A model generated the notes under the pieces. It was not told the origin of the DNA, made no database searches, and was given only the letters and a program-made list of their open reading frames with translations. Made by a program: the position numbers and the translations under genes. A DNA stretch of 49,605 nt from Candidatus Lindowbacteria bacterium RIFCSPLOWO2_12_FULL_62_27 (GTDB taxonomy: Bacteria > Lindowbacteria > 2-12-FULL-62-27), in contig MFPR01000023.1 in the NCBI GenBank assembly GCA_001784175.1, positions 1 to 49,605 of the forward strand. The letters run 5' to 3'. Shown one piece after another: positions 29,615 through 38,291 of this stretch. Each line of letters opens with the position of its first letter. Position 1 is the first letter of the stretch.

Positions 29615-31294
29615 TTACAGGACCTCGTAAATCTGAACCGGCTCAGCCACATTTTTCACCCGGATCGGATCAAGCTTTTTGGACGGGAAAATATCCTTGA
29701 TCTCCTGGTAGGTCGACTCGGAGACGAGGATCTGGCTCGCGGCGGCGTTGGCGCAGAGCCTGGAGGCGAGGTTGCAGGCGGCGCCGATGACGGTGTAGTT
29801 CCGGCGGTTGTCGGACCCCATGTTGCCGGCGACGACGCGGCCGGTGTTGATGCCGATGCCCATCCGGATCTCGAATTCGCCGCGCCCGGCGCGCTCCTCG
29901 TTGAATTTCTTCAGCGCCTCCCGTTTCTTGACGCCCGCTCGCACCGCGCGTTCGGCGTCGTCCGCGTGCGCGACAGGCGCGCCAAACAGCGCCATGATTT
30001 CGTCCCCGACGAACTTGTCGACCACCCCGCCCTCCTCGTCGATGCAGATGGCCATGCGGGTCATGTATTCGTTCAGCATGGTGATGACCTGATGGGGCGT
30101 CAATTTTTCCGAGAGCGCCGTAAATCCGCGGAGGTCCGAAAACAGCATGGTGACCTTGCGCTCCTCGCCGCCGAGGGCCCCGCTCTTGAGCATCGCCTCG
30201 GCGATTTCCTTGCCCAGTCCCATGTGGAGCACCGACTGCATTTTTTCCTTTTCCTCGAGGTCCGCGATCATCTCATTGAAGGACGCGGCGAGGTCGCCGA
30301 GTTCGTCCGGAAAGCGCTGGACCACCCGGATCCGGTGTTTGAAATCACAGGCCTCGACTGCCTTGGTCCCCTGCACCAGCGCGCGGATCGGGCGGGTCTG
30401 GCCACGGGCAATCAGATACGAAACAACAATGCTGAAGAGGAGTCCAACGGCTGCGGCCAGCGTGATGCCATTTTTAATGGGCTGGAGACTTTCATGCAGG
30501 ACAGCATCCTTGGAACTCAGAAACAGCATTCCAACCTCCACGCCGGGCAGCACGTAGAATCCACACCGGTGCGTTTCTCCGCGCAAGGACACATCCTGGG
30601 TCGAGCCGTCCCGAAGATCGCTTGTCTCGAGTGATTTCTCCAACAGGGTTCGTTCGCGGCTGTGAAGCGTCGACGCCATCAGCCGGCGGCCATGGGTAAA
30701 CGCGACTTCCATCGAAGATATTCTGCGGATCTCGTCGGCGATGTCCTCGTTGATGTGTCGGCCGGCCAGGAGGATCGCGTTGAGGGAGCGCTGGTCATCG
30801 GCCGCCGAAAACACCGGTACGGCGGCCACCATGACCAGGGCCGAGTCGATCACCTGCACACCCCACGTCCGCCTGGCTTTGAGCGCTTCCTGAATCACCG
30901 GCCAGTCTCGAATGGTCTGACCGGCCGCCTGCGGCTGGTCGGCCCAGTACTGGATCCGGCCTTCTCCATTGGACACAATCAACACATCGCTTCCGAGGGC
31001 GTCCTTGAAATCGCTGAACGAAAACTGGATCGTGGCGTAATCGACGTCGGGCGTTTCCAGGAGCGGCCGAATCTGCGGCGCCTTGGCGATCACCTGAACT
31101 TTGTCGCCCAGCGTATCGAGCCGGAGTTTCAACAGACTCCGGGCGGCATCGCGACCTTCATTGAAGTCGACGGCGAATTTCGCCTCCACGGCCTTGAGCG
31201 CTTCGTTGTACAGGTAATAGAAGGCGCCGCCGAGCACACCGGACAGAACGAGGACGAAAAACAACAGAAACTTGAGCTGAACGGTCAGCCGCAT
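29615..31294 (-). CDS. Membrane-bound class III adenylate/guanylate cyclase with HAMP domain
   Basis: 559-aa signalling protein. Transmembrane helix at about 8-28, an extracytoplasmic double-Cache-like sensor region at about 30-275, a second helix near 283-303, a HAMP linker (about 304-357) and a C-terminal cyclase domain (about 380-559). Cyclase residues visible: first metal Asp in MLFSDLRGFTALSE, Lys and second Asp in DKFVGDEIMALFG, and the Asn/Arg pair in CNLASRL. The position before that, usually IGD in adenylate cyclases, is IGA here, so nucleotide specificity cannot be assumed. It lies between a cupredoxin-like gene and sixA in one minus-strand operon. The ligand of the sensor domain is unknown. 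Confidence 0.9.
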   Translation of the reverse strand: MRLTVQLKFLLFFVLVLSGVLGGAFYYLYNEALKAVEAKFAVDFNEGRDAARSLLKLRLDTLGDKVQVIAKAPQIRPLLETPDVDYATIQFSFSDFKDALGSDVLIVSNGEGRIQYWADQPQAAGQTIRDWPVIQEALKARRTWGVQVIDSALVMVAAVPVFSAADDQRSLNAILLAGRHINEDIADEIRRISSMEVAFTHGRRLMASTLHSRERTLLEKSLETSDLRDGSTQDVSLRGETHRCGFYVLPGVEVGMLFLSSKDAVLHESLQPIKNGITLAAAVGLLFSIVVSYLIARGQTRPIRALVQGTKAVEACDFKHRIRVVQRFPDELGDLAASFNEMIADLEEKEKMQSVLHMGLGKEIAEAMLKSGALGGEERKVTMLFSDLRGFTALSEKLTPHQVITMLNEYMTRMAICIDEEGGVVDKFVGDEIMALFGAPVAHADDAERAVRAGVKKREALKKFNEERAGRGEFEIRMGIGINTGRVVAGNMGSDNRRNYTVIGAACNLASRLCANAAASQILVSESTYQEIKDIFPSKKLDPIRVKNVAEPVQIYEVL

Positions 31295-31315
31295 GGGAGG
31301 CCGAAGGCGGCCCGA

Positions 31316-32020
31316 CTACTCGACGACCGGCAGATTCAAAACGCCCAGCGTCAGTTCCGCCTTCACTTCCTGGGCGTCGTCGGAGATTTCTATGTCTGTC
31401 GCGCTTTCCGGGAACCGCTCGTGCCATGCCACCAATCGGCGCCGGCCGGCGGGCACGCCCAGAATTTTAAAATTGCCTTTCTGGTCCGTCACGGTGAAAT
31501 AGGGATTCTGGAGAACGAGGATATCGGCTTTCATGGTCCGGTGGATGGAGCAGTAAACCGTGATCTGCCCGACCTGGCCGAAGGTGACGGATTTGGTGGC
31601 GCCGGATTTGTAGAGTCCGAGGTCGAAAGGCCTGACCTTGCTGAACGAGAAAACGTTGTGAAAGACCTTGTCGACGTTCGGAAAATCGACCGTGGTGCCG
31701 GCGAGGACCGGCAGGACGGCCGGATGGAAGGTGGCGTTTTTTTGCGTGACCTTGGGATTCTCGGCCGGCGGCTGAAATTCGCCCTTGACTTCCTCGACAT
31801 AAACGACGACATCGACCGCGGCGGTCCTGTAATCCAGCCGCTCGACGCCCTGGACTTTGTAGAGGTCGTCGCTTTTCAGATTCTTCATCTGTTTCTGATA
31901 TTCCGCCTCGGAAAGCTTGGGCTGCGCGCGGACCACGCCGACGATGTCCGCTGATAGGGAAACGTGAGGAAAAAACAGAATAAACCACCAGACCAGAATA
32001 CTCCGCCGTCCGATTGTCAT
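31316..32020 (-). CDS. Secreted cupredoxin-like protein (methylamine-utilisation-protein type)
   Basis: Predicted 234-aa exported protein. ATG 32020 is chosen because it directly precedes a signal peptide (MTIGRRSILVWWFILFF, cleavage near SLSA); a TTG at 32041 would add seven residues. The middle has a plastocyanin-like domain with the likely type 1 copper ligands: His in DKVFHNVFS and Cys, His, Met in YCSIHRTM. The C-terminal 60 residues look like a carboxypeptidase-regulatory-type beta sandwich (GNFKILGVPAGRRRLVAWHE). This domain pair is common in proteins annotated as methylamine utilisation protein, but no methylamine genes are here. Gap to the cyclase gene is 21 bases, suggesting a shared transcript. 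Confidence 0.8.
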   Translation of the reverse strand: MTIGRRSILVWWFILFFPHVSLSADIVGVVRAQPKLSEAEYQKQMKNLKSDDLYKVQGVERLDYRTAAVDVVVYVEEVKGEFQPPAENPKVTQKNATFHPAVLPVLAGTTVDFPNVDKVFHNVFSFSKVRPFDLGLYKSGATKSVTFGQVGQITVYCSIHRTMKADILVLQNPYFTVTDQKGNFKILGVPAGRRRLVAWHERFPESATDIEISDDAQEVKAELTLGVLNLPVVE

Positions 32021-32109
32021 CGGGTTGAACTGAACTACCAATTCCGCACGCTGTCAATATCGTGAGACCGGCTGGGCGGGACCAGTCAAAGATGGAACCC
32101 CCCACCCAG

Positions 32110-32130
32110 CCTCCCCCACAAGGGGGGAGG
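32110..32130. repeat. CCTCCCCC-ACAAG-GGGGGAGG intergenic hairpin repeat
   Basis: A perfect 8-bp stem with a 5-base loop, preceded by CCCCCACCCAG. This matches the widespread intergenic repeat that gives spurious peptide strings such as SLPPCGGGW in many bacterial genomes. Its right arm supplies a GGGGAGGAG sequence just before ATG 32135. Confidence 0.6.
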
Positions 32131-32187
32131 AGAGATGGCCATCGCTGCGTATTGCTCCGATGGAACGCCGCTGTTAGCATTCCCCGC

Positions 32188-34770
32188 ATGAACTTCCTGG
32201 GCAGGCTCTTGGTCGCGGTGATCCTTGGCGGCGTGTGGCCGGGGGTGGTGCGGGCGGCCGACCTCACGGTGCATTACCATCGGCCGGAGGGCGACTATGA
32301 GGGGTGGTCGCTCTGGACGTGGGACGCGGAATCCAAAAAGAGTATCGAGATTCAAAGTTCCGCGCGGGACACGTTTGGGCTGGTGTTTGTTCTGGAGCGG
32401 GAATCGTACGGCGGCGCCGGGGGAATCGGACTTCTGCCGAAATTCCGAAATTGGGAAATGAAAGACGACCCGGACCGTTACTGGTTGCCAGACCTCGGAG
32501 ACCACGTTTATATTCTCTCGGCCGACAAATCCCTCTACGCCGCCATCCCTGATATGAGTCCGCGGGTCGTGAAGGCGATCGTGGAGGATACCGACCGCGT
32601 GCGGTTGGCGCTGTCCGTTGCGGCGCCGCCGGATCAGGTCACGGCGGACCGGGTATCGCTGCAAATGGCCGACGGTCAGAAGTTCCAAGCGACGGCGGTT
32701 CGATCGGACAAGAAGGCGGGGGTGCGCGTTAAAATTCTAGATGCGTTGTTTGACCGGCCCATTCCCTTGGAAATTCTGCCCGGCGCCACGGCAACCTTTG
32801 CCGATTACAAGCCCGGGCCGGTCGTGCCGGGAAAAGTCCTGGACCGGTTTTCCACCGATTTGCCGCTCGGCGCGCTCTACTCAGCCGGCCGCACTGTTTT
32901 CCGAACCTTCGCCCCAACGGCCATCGCGGTCAATGTCCGGCTGTACGATCTCCCCGTCGGCGGCGATCCCAAGGAGCACGCCATGAAATCGATCGGGCGG
33001 GGCGTCTGGGAGGCCACGGTCGAGGAGGATTGCCTGAACCGGTACTACACGTTTTTGGCCCGTCATCCGGAGGGCGAGTTCGAGGTCATCGATCCTTACT
33101 CGAAATGCAACACGGCGCACAACGGCCGCGGGTTGATTTTTGTGGATACGGCGAAGGTGTCGCCCGGGCCGACGTTCGACCCGAAGGACGCGATCATCTA
33201 CGAAATGCATATCCGGGACTTCACGATCGATCCGGCGTCTGGCGTTTCGGCGCTGTCTCGAGGGAAGTATACGGGCCCGGCCGAAGCCGGGACAAGATTA
33301 TCAGGCGATTCTGCGATCCTCACCGGCGTGGACCATCTCAAGGAACTCGGGATCAATGTGGTCCAGATCATGCCATTCCAGGATTTCGACAACAGCGAAG
33401 CCGGCGGAGAGTACAACTGGGGATATATGCCGTTTCATTTTTTCTCGCCCGACGGATGGTTCGCGTCCCGCCAGGACGACGCAAGCCGCGTGCGGGAGGT
33501 CAAACAGATGATCGACGGGTTCCATCGAAACGGTATCAAGGTGGTGATGGACGTCGTCTACAATCATACGGCCGAGGGGAATCCCAATATTCGAATGAGT
33601 TTCAATGGGTTGGCGCCAGGATACTACTACAGGCTCCGGGAGGACGGGTCTTATTGGAACGGATCGGGCTGCGGGAACGAGTTTCGGACCGAGTCTCCGA
33701 TGGGGCGTATATATATACTAGTATGTATAGAACACTGGATGACCGAATACGGCATCGACGGGCTGCGGTTCGATTTAATGGGCTTGATCGATCTCGAAAC
33801 CGTCAAACAGATCGTGGCGCTTGCGCGGAGAATCAACCCCGACGCGTTGATTTACGGCGAGCCTTGGGCCGGCGGAGCCACGGGGGTGGACAAGACGGAG
33901 AAAGGCGACCAGCGCGGTCTGGGGTTTTCAGTCTTCAACGACCATTTCCGGGACGCGATCAAGGGAAGCACGTTTTCGAACGATCCGGGGTTTGTTCAGG
34001 ACGGCCGGGCTCCTGGCAAGATCAAGAAGGGAATCAAAGGCAGCATCGACGATTTCGCCCTATCTCCGATCGAGTCGATCAACTACGTGGAGGCCCACGA
34101 CAACCACACGCTGTGGGACCGGCTGAACAACACGACGCGCGCCCGGCCCGATGTTTCGAGGGAGGACCGGGTCAAGATGGACAAACTGGCCGCGGCGCTG
34201 GTCCTGACCTCCCAGGGCATTCCGTTTTTGCACGCCGGACAGGAAATGCTCAGGACCAAGGAGGGCGAGGACAACACCTACAACAAACCCGATACGATCA
34301 ACCAGATTCACTGGCGGTGGAAGAAGGAAAACAGGGAGGTCTTCGATTATTATCGCGGTCTCATTCAGCTTCGCCGAAAACATCCGATGTTCCGCATGGC
34401 GACCGCCGACTCTGTGCGCCGCAACCTATTATTTCTGGACGATGATCTCGGGATTGCGGTTCCCGCCAAAACGGTCGGCTATGTCCTGCACCGGGGCGAA
34501 AGCGGGGACGAATGGCAGAACGCGCTCGTGGTGTTCAACGCCAATGCCGGAGACACCGACGTAACGGTTCCCGCCTCCGCGTGGCAGCCGGCCGGCGTCG
34601 GAGACGCCGGCACTTGGGGCGCCGGAGGCGCTGACCCGGCCGTCGCCGTCGCCGGCGCGTCGCCGGGATCAGCGGTCGATTCGTCCACGATCCGCGTGGC
34701 CGGCCGGAGCGCCGCTATTTTTTTCAACACGGACGAAACGTTTTTCGAACGCGCCACCCGGCGGCGCTGA
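32188..34770 (+). CDS. Secreted pullulanase / alpha-1,6-glucan debranching GH13 enzyme
   Basis: Predicted 860-aa exported type I pullulanase. ATG 32188 opens a signal peptide (MNFLGRLLVAVILGGVW, cleavage near VRA). An N-terminal pullulanase-associated carbohydrate-binding domain (CBM41-like; HYHRPEGDYEGWSLWTWD) is followed by a CBM48-like domain around 230-330 and the GH13 barrel. Catalytic features: nucleophile in GLRFDLMG, acid/base Glu in YGEPWAGG, and VEAHDNHT. The family motif YNWGYDP reads YNWGYMP here. The C-terminal beta domain has an Ala/Gly/Pro-rich loop. It would cut alpha-1,6 links of pullulan, starch or glycogen outside the cytoplasm. Seven consecutive AT-rich codons at 33709-33729 break the local GC bias. 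Its 3' end overlaps the convergent QueC-like gene by 47 bases. Confidence 0.9.
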   Translation: MNFLGRLLVAVILGGVWPGVVRAADLTVHYHRPEGDYEGWSLWTWDAESKKSIEIQSSARDTFGLVFVLERESYGGAGGIGLLPKFRNWEMKDDPDRYWLPDLGDHVYILSADKSLYAAIPDMSPRVVKAIVEDTDRVRLALSVAAPPDQVTADRVSLQMADGQKFQATAVRSDKKAGVRVKILDALFDRPIPLEILPGATATFADYKPGPVVPGKVLDRFSTDLPLGALYSAGRTVFRTFAPTAIAVNVRLYDLPVGGDPKEHAMKSIGRGVWEATVEEDCLNRYYTFLARHPEGEFEVIDPYSKCNTAHNGRGLIFVDTAKVSPGPTFDPKDAIIYEMHIRDFTIDPASGVSALSRGKYTGPAEAGTRLSGDSAILTGVDHLKELGINVVQIMPFQDFDNSEAGGEYNWGYMPFHFFSPDGWFASRQDDASRVREVKQMIDGFHRNGIKVVMDVVYNHTAEGNPNIRMSFNGLAPGYYYRLREDGSYWNGSGCGNEFRTESPMGRIYILVCIEHWMTEYGIDGLRFDLMGLIDLETVKQIVALARRINPDALIYGEPWAGGATGVDKTEKGDQRGLGFSVFNDHFRDAIKGSTFSNDPGFVQDGRAPGKIKKGIKGSIDDFALSPIESINYVEAHDNHTLWDRLNNTTRARPDVSREDRVKMDKLAAALVLTSQGIPFLHAGQEMLRTKEGEDNTYNKPDTINQIHWRWKKENREVFDYYRGLIQLRRKHPMFRMATADSVRRNLLFLDDDLGIAVPAKTVGYVLHRGESGDEWQNALVVFNANAGDTDVTVPASAWQPAGVGDAGTWGAGGADPAVAVAGASPGSAVDSSTIRVAGRSAAIFFNTDETFFERATRRR

Positions 34771-35401
34771 GCGCACGCCGCCATTCCACGCATTTGTTGC
34801 ACCGGCCGCACGGCCTGCAGCCGGCGCTCGGGCGGAGACAGGAGAAGCAGAGGGAGAGGGGAAGGTGGGCGAACCGGCGGATGAGCCGGCGTTTGGTGAG
34901 TCGCCGGAAAGGCGCCACGATTCGAATGCGCCGGCCGAGCGCCCGGGACGCAATGCGGGAGAAATCAGAAAAAAACTTCGGCGTTGCATCCGCGAAGGGG
35001 TTGGCCGAGAGCGTTCCGATCGCCAGCGTTCGAATTCCGGCCTGAGCACAGTAGACCGCGGTTTTCGACAGCATCAGCAGATTGCGTCCCGGCAGGTAAA
35101 CGGCCGAGTCGCGGCTTCGCGAACCCGGCACGCCCCTTCCGGACAGGCTCCAGTGATCGCCGTAGAGATCGCCGGCGGGCGCGCGGAGCATGACCGGTGG
35201 CAGGAGGTTGGGGCGCTTCAACGTCCGGACCCATCGCCGGAGGGCTTTCCATTCGCCCGGTTCCCACCGAAGGCCAAAGGAGACATAGAGGGGCCGGACG
35301 GCCCCGCGCGCGCGCCGGGCCGCCCATTCGAGGAGGCACGCGCTGTCCATGCCGCCGCTGGCGAGGACGGCCATGTCAGGCCGCCGGTTGAGTGCAGGCA
35401 T
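34724..35401 (-). CDS. QueC-like PP-loop enzyme (7-cyano-7-deazaguanine synthase family)
   Basis: 225-aa protein with the ATP-binding PP-loop LASGGMDSACLL near residue 13. YLPGRNLLMLSKTAVYC and IGTLSANPFADATPKFF correspond in place and pattern to the PARN and IG(V)NAxDxSxYPDCR segments of QueC. A C-terminal cysteine set, CFSC followed by CRPCGRCNKC, would bind zinc. QueC makes preQ0, the precursor of queuosine and other 7-deazaguanines. The substrate loop differs from classical QueC and no queD, queE or queF is adjacent, so the exact product is open. The 3' end overlaps the convergent pullulanase gene by 47 bases; the start lies 54 bases from the divergent thrH. Confidence 0.75.
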   Translation of the reverse strand: MPALNRRPDMAVLASGGMDSACLLEWAARRARGAVRPLYVSFGLRWEPGEWKALRRWVRTLKRPNLLPPVMLRAPAGDLYGDHWSLSGRGVPGSRSRDSAVYLPGRNLLMLSKTAVYCAQAGIRTLAIGTLSANPFADATPKFFSDFSRIASRALGRRIRIVAPFRRLTKRRLIRRFAHLPLSLCFSCLRPSAGCRPCGRCNKCVEWRRALSAAGWRVRKTFRPC

Positions 35402-35407
35402 CTATTT

Positions 35408-35442
35408 CAGATTGCCCTATTGCGCAAACCGCTGTCAATCTG
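35408..35442. promoter_or_regulatory. Inverted repeat between divergent queC-like gene and thrH
   Basis: CAGATTG (35408-35414) and CAATCTG (35436-35442) are perfect reverse complements 21 bases apart, centred in the 54-bp gap between the two divergent start codons. The spacing would put both half-sites on nearly the same face of the helix, as for a dimeric regulator. No regulator is encoded next to it and no consensus is recognised. Confidence 0.3.
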
Positions 35443-35455
35443 TTAGGGAGGCACA

Positions 35456-36079
35456 ATGATTTTCGTAACGGATTTGGAGGGCGTGTTGATCCCGGAGATC
35501 TGGGTGGAGATTGCGGAGAAGACGGGGATTCCCGATCTGCGGTTGACGACGCACGAAGTCGAAGATTTCGAGGAACTGATGTTGATGCGGATTCGCGCGC
35601 TGGCCAAGCACCGGCTTCGCCTGGAGGACATCGTCCGGATCGCCGAAAACGTGATGCCGTTTCCCGGCGCCAACGAATATCTCTCGTGGCTCCGGAAGAA
35701 GGGCCCGATCTTGATTTTGTCCGACACGTTCACCGAGCTGGCCAACGACGTGACGATGCGTCTCGGCGGATTCCCCCTCTTCGCCAACCGATTCAAGGCC
35801 GACGCCCGGGGCAAAATCGTCGGCTATCATCTGCGGATCCGCGGCCGGAAGGACCGCGTCGTCACGGCGCTTCGCGACATCGGCTACACCCTCGTGGCGG
35901 TCGGCGATGGATATAACGACATTTCCATGCTACACACAGCGCATTATCCGATCCTGTTCAATCCCGCGAAAGGTCTGGCCAAAAAACTGGTCGGGCATCC
36001 GCCGATCGTGAAGGACTTTGTGCAATTGAAGAAGGAAATAGAGAAAATAGAAGAGAAGAAAGAGGAAAATGATATTTAA
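35456..36079 (+). CDS. thrH: Phosphoserine phosphatase / homoserine phosphotransferase ThrH
   Basis: 207-aa HAD-superfamily protein. The nucleophile motif is VTDLEGVLIPE, the DLEGVLxPE form typical of ThrH in place of DxDGT; motif II is LILSDTF, and the metal-binding motif is VGDGYNDISML. ThrH hydrolyses phosphoserine and can transfer the phosphate to homoserine, linking serine and threonine synthesis. An AGGGAGG sits a few bases before the ATG. The C-terminus is a charged Lys/Glu tail, where the coding region overlaps the start of the phosphorylase gene by 11 bases. The function in this context is inferred from the family. Confidence 0.9.
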   Translation: MIFVTDLEGVLIPEIWVEIAEKTGIPDLRLTTHEVEDFEELMLMRIRALAKHRLRLEDIVRIAENVMPFPGANEYLSWLRKKGPILILSDTFTELANDVTMRLGGFPLFANRFKADARGKIVGYHLRIRGRKDRVVTALRDIGYTLVAVGDGYNDISMLHTAHYPILFNPAKGLAKKLVGHPPIVKDFVQLKKEIEKIEEKKEENDI

Positions 36080-38279
36080 CCAACTGCAGATCCGAAGCGT
36101 CACTCTTTCCGACTGCAATATCCCGCCTCCCTTCGCGCGGCTCCAAGAGCTGGCCTACAACCTCTGGTGGTCGTGGTCCGCAGAGGCCCGCCGGCTCTTC
36201 AGCCACATTCATCCCGTCCTCTGGAACCTCTACCGCAATCCGGTCGAGCTTCTGATCAACGTCGACCGCGAGCAGTGGAACGCGCTTCAGCAGAGCGATG
36301 ATTTTCTGAGCCAGTATCAGAAGGTGATCCGGGCCTTTGACCGGTACATGAGCGCCGACCGGTCGACGTGGTTCGGGGAGCGGTTTCCGAACTACGCCGG
36401 CAGCCCGGTCGTGTATTTTTGCAGCGAATTTGGATTTAGCGAATCGGTTCATCTGTACTGCGGGGGTCTGGGCATTCTGGCCGGGGACACCTGCAAATCG
36501 ATGGACCATCTGGGCGTGCCCCTCGTGGCGGTGGGCCTGATGTACCGGTGCGGGTATTTCGAGCAGGTCGTGGACATGGACGGGTCGCAGCATCACATTT
36601 ACCGGACGCACGATTTTTCTAGATTTCCCGTGAGCCTCGTGCAAACCCAGGCCGGCCGGGAGCTGCTGATCAAGGTGCCGCTCGGCGACCGTGACATCCA
36701 TTGCCGCGTGTGGAAGGTCCAGGTGGGCCGGGTGCCGGTGCTGCTTCTGGACACGGACGTATTGCAAAACGATCCGTCGGACCGGCCGATCACGAGCCAG
36801 CTTTACGTGACGGGCCGTGAGATGCGGCTGTGCCAGGAGATCGTGCTGGGCATCGGCGGCGTGCGGCTTCTGCAGGAACTCGGAATCACGCCGGCGCTGT
36901 GGCACATGAACGAGGGTCACTCGGTGTTTCTGGCGGTCGAGCGGATCCGGCAGATGATGGAGTCGACGGGATGCTCGCTGGAGGACGCCTGGAAGGACGC
37001 GCGCGCCACCACCGTGTTCACGATTCACACGCCGGTCATGGCCGGCCACGAGGCGTTCGATCTGGAACTCGTCAAAAAATATTTCGGCCTGGAAAAGGCG
37101 CGGCTTGGCCTTTCGATGGAGGATTTTCTCCGGCTGGGATTCGCCTTTCCGGACCGCCCGGAACGCCAGCCGTTCAGCCTGACGGCCCTGGCGATCCGCC
37201 TGTCCTCCGTGGCCAATGGAGTCAGCCGGCTTCACGGGGAAGTCACGCAGAAGACGTGGGGCCATCTGAGGGTCCTGGCGACCGAAGACAACAACGCGCG
37301 CATCGATTCCGTCACGAACGGCGTCCACGTCATGACGTGGCTCGGAACCGACATTCAGGATCTGTACGAGCAATACATAGGACTGGACTGGCCGAATTTC
37401 TGGAAGAACCCCGACGAGTGGCGGCGCCTGATCCAGGCGCTGCCGGACCAGGAATTGTGGGAGGCGCACGAGGCGCAAAAGGCGCGGCTCATGTCGTTTC
37501 TCAAGAAGCGGCTCCTGACCATGTATTCGCGCCACGGCAACAGCCCGGACGAGCTTCGTCGGTGGCAGGCGATGGTGGATCCCAAGTCGCTGTGGATCGG
37601 ATTTGCGCGGCGGTTCGCCGCCTACAAGCGCGCGGGACTGATCTTCTCCGATTTTCAGAGGCTCCGCGCGATCTGCACGAACCCCGACCGGCCGGTCCGC
37701 ATTGTGTTTTCGGGGAAGGCGCATCCGAGCGACCGGGAGGGGCAGGACCTCATCCGGCATCTTTTTGGGATCGTCCAGAACTCGGAACTGAAGGGACACA
37801 TCTTTTTCCTGGAAAATTACGACATGTACGTCGCCCGGCGGCTGGTCCAGGGCATTGACGTCTGGCTCAACAACCCGGTCCGGCCAATGGAGGCTTCGGG
37901 GACGAGCGGGATCAAGGCCGCGATCAACGGCGTGATGAACGTCAGCATCCCGGACGGCTGGTGGTGCGAAGGTTTCAACGGCGAAAACGGCTGGCAGGTC
38001 GGCGACGGCACGGTGTTCGGCGATCCCGGCCACCAGGCGTGGGTCGACGCCTGCGCGCTGTATGACATTCTGGAGAAGGAAGTGGTTCCGGCCTTTTATG
38101 ACCGCGACGAGCGCGGCGTGCCGGCCAAGTGGGTGAAACGGATGAAATCAGCGCTCACGTCGATCACTCATGATTTTTCCGCGGCACGGATGGTGCGGGA
38201 CTACGTCGAAAAGATTTACGCGCAAACCGATATTTGGAAGGCGGAAGCGCCGCGCCGCGTCTCCGCCCGGATTGCCTGA
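36069..38279 (+). CDS. glgP: Alpha-glucan (glycogen/maltodextrin) phosphorylase
   Basis: 736-aa GT35 enzyme of the shorter alpha-glucan phosphorylase branch, releasing glucose-1-phosphate from alpha-1,4-glucan with pyridoxal phosphate. Visible: N-terminal LAYNLWWSWSAEARRLF typical of this branch, WHMNEGHSVFLA, FTIHTPVMAGHEAF, RFAAYKRAGLIF, FSGKAHPSDREGQDLI, and the PLP region MEASGTSGIKAAINGVMN whose Lys would hold the cofactor. The start overlaps thrH by 11 bases and has a GAGG-type ribosome site in the thrH tail. It ends 12 bases from the convergent glnB. It fits with the debranching enzyme at 27096-29048 and the GH13 enzymes. Confidence 0.95.
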   Translation: MIFNQLQIRSVTLSDCNIPPPFARLQELAYNLWWSWSAEARRLFSHIHPVLWNLYRNPVELLINVDREQWNALQQSDDFLSQYQKVIRAFDRYMSADRSTWFGERFPNYAGSPVVYFCSEFGFSESVHLYCGGLGILAGDTCKSMDHLGVPLVAVGLMYRCGYFEQVVDMDGSQHHIYRTHDFSRFPVSLVQTQAGRELLIKVPLGDRDIHCRVWKVQVGRVPVLLLDTDVLQNDPSDRPITSQLYVTGREMRLCQEIVLGIGGVRLLQELGITPALWHMNEGHSVFLAVERIRQMMESTGCSLEDAWKDARATTVFTIHTPVMAGHEAFDLELVKKYFGLEKARLGLSMEDFLRLGFAFPDRPERQPFSLTALAIRLSSVANGVSRLHGEVTQKTWGHLRVLATEDNNARIDSVTNGVHVMTWLGTDIQDLYEQYIGLDWPNFWKNPDEWRRLIQALPDQELWEAHEAQKARLMSFLKKRLLTMYSRHGNSPDELRRWQAMVDPKSLWIGFARRFAAYKRAGLIFSDFQRLRAICTNPDRPVRIVFSGKAHPSDREGQDLIRHLFGIVQNSELKGHIFFLENYDMYVARRLVQGIDVWLNNPVRPMEASGTSGIKAAINGVMNVSIPDGWWCEGFNGENGWQVGDGTVFGDPGHQAWVDACALYDILEKEVVPAFYDRDERGVPAKWVKRMKSALTSITHDFSAARMVRDYVEKIYAQTDIWKAEAPRRVSARIA

Positions 38280-38291
38280 TCCTGGGCGGCT

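Noticed and set aside
35958-38033. 691-codon minus-strand frame opposite the phosphorylase
   Set aside because: The plus strand encodes a clear glucan phosphorylase; the antisense product is low-complexity.
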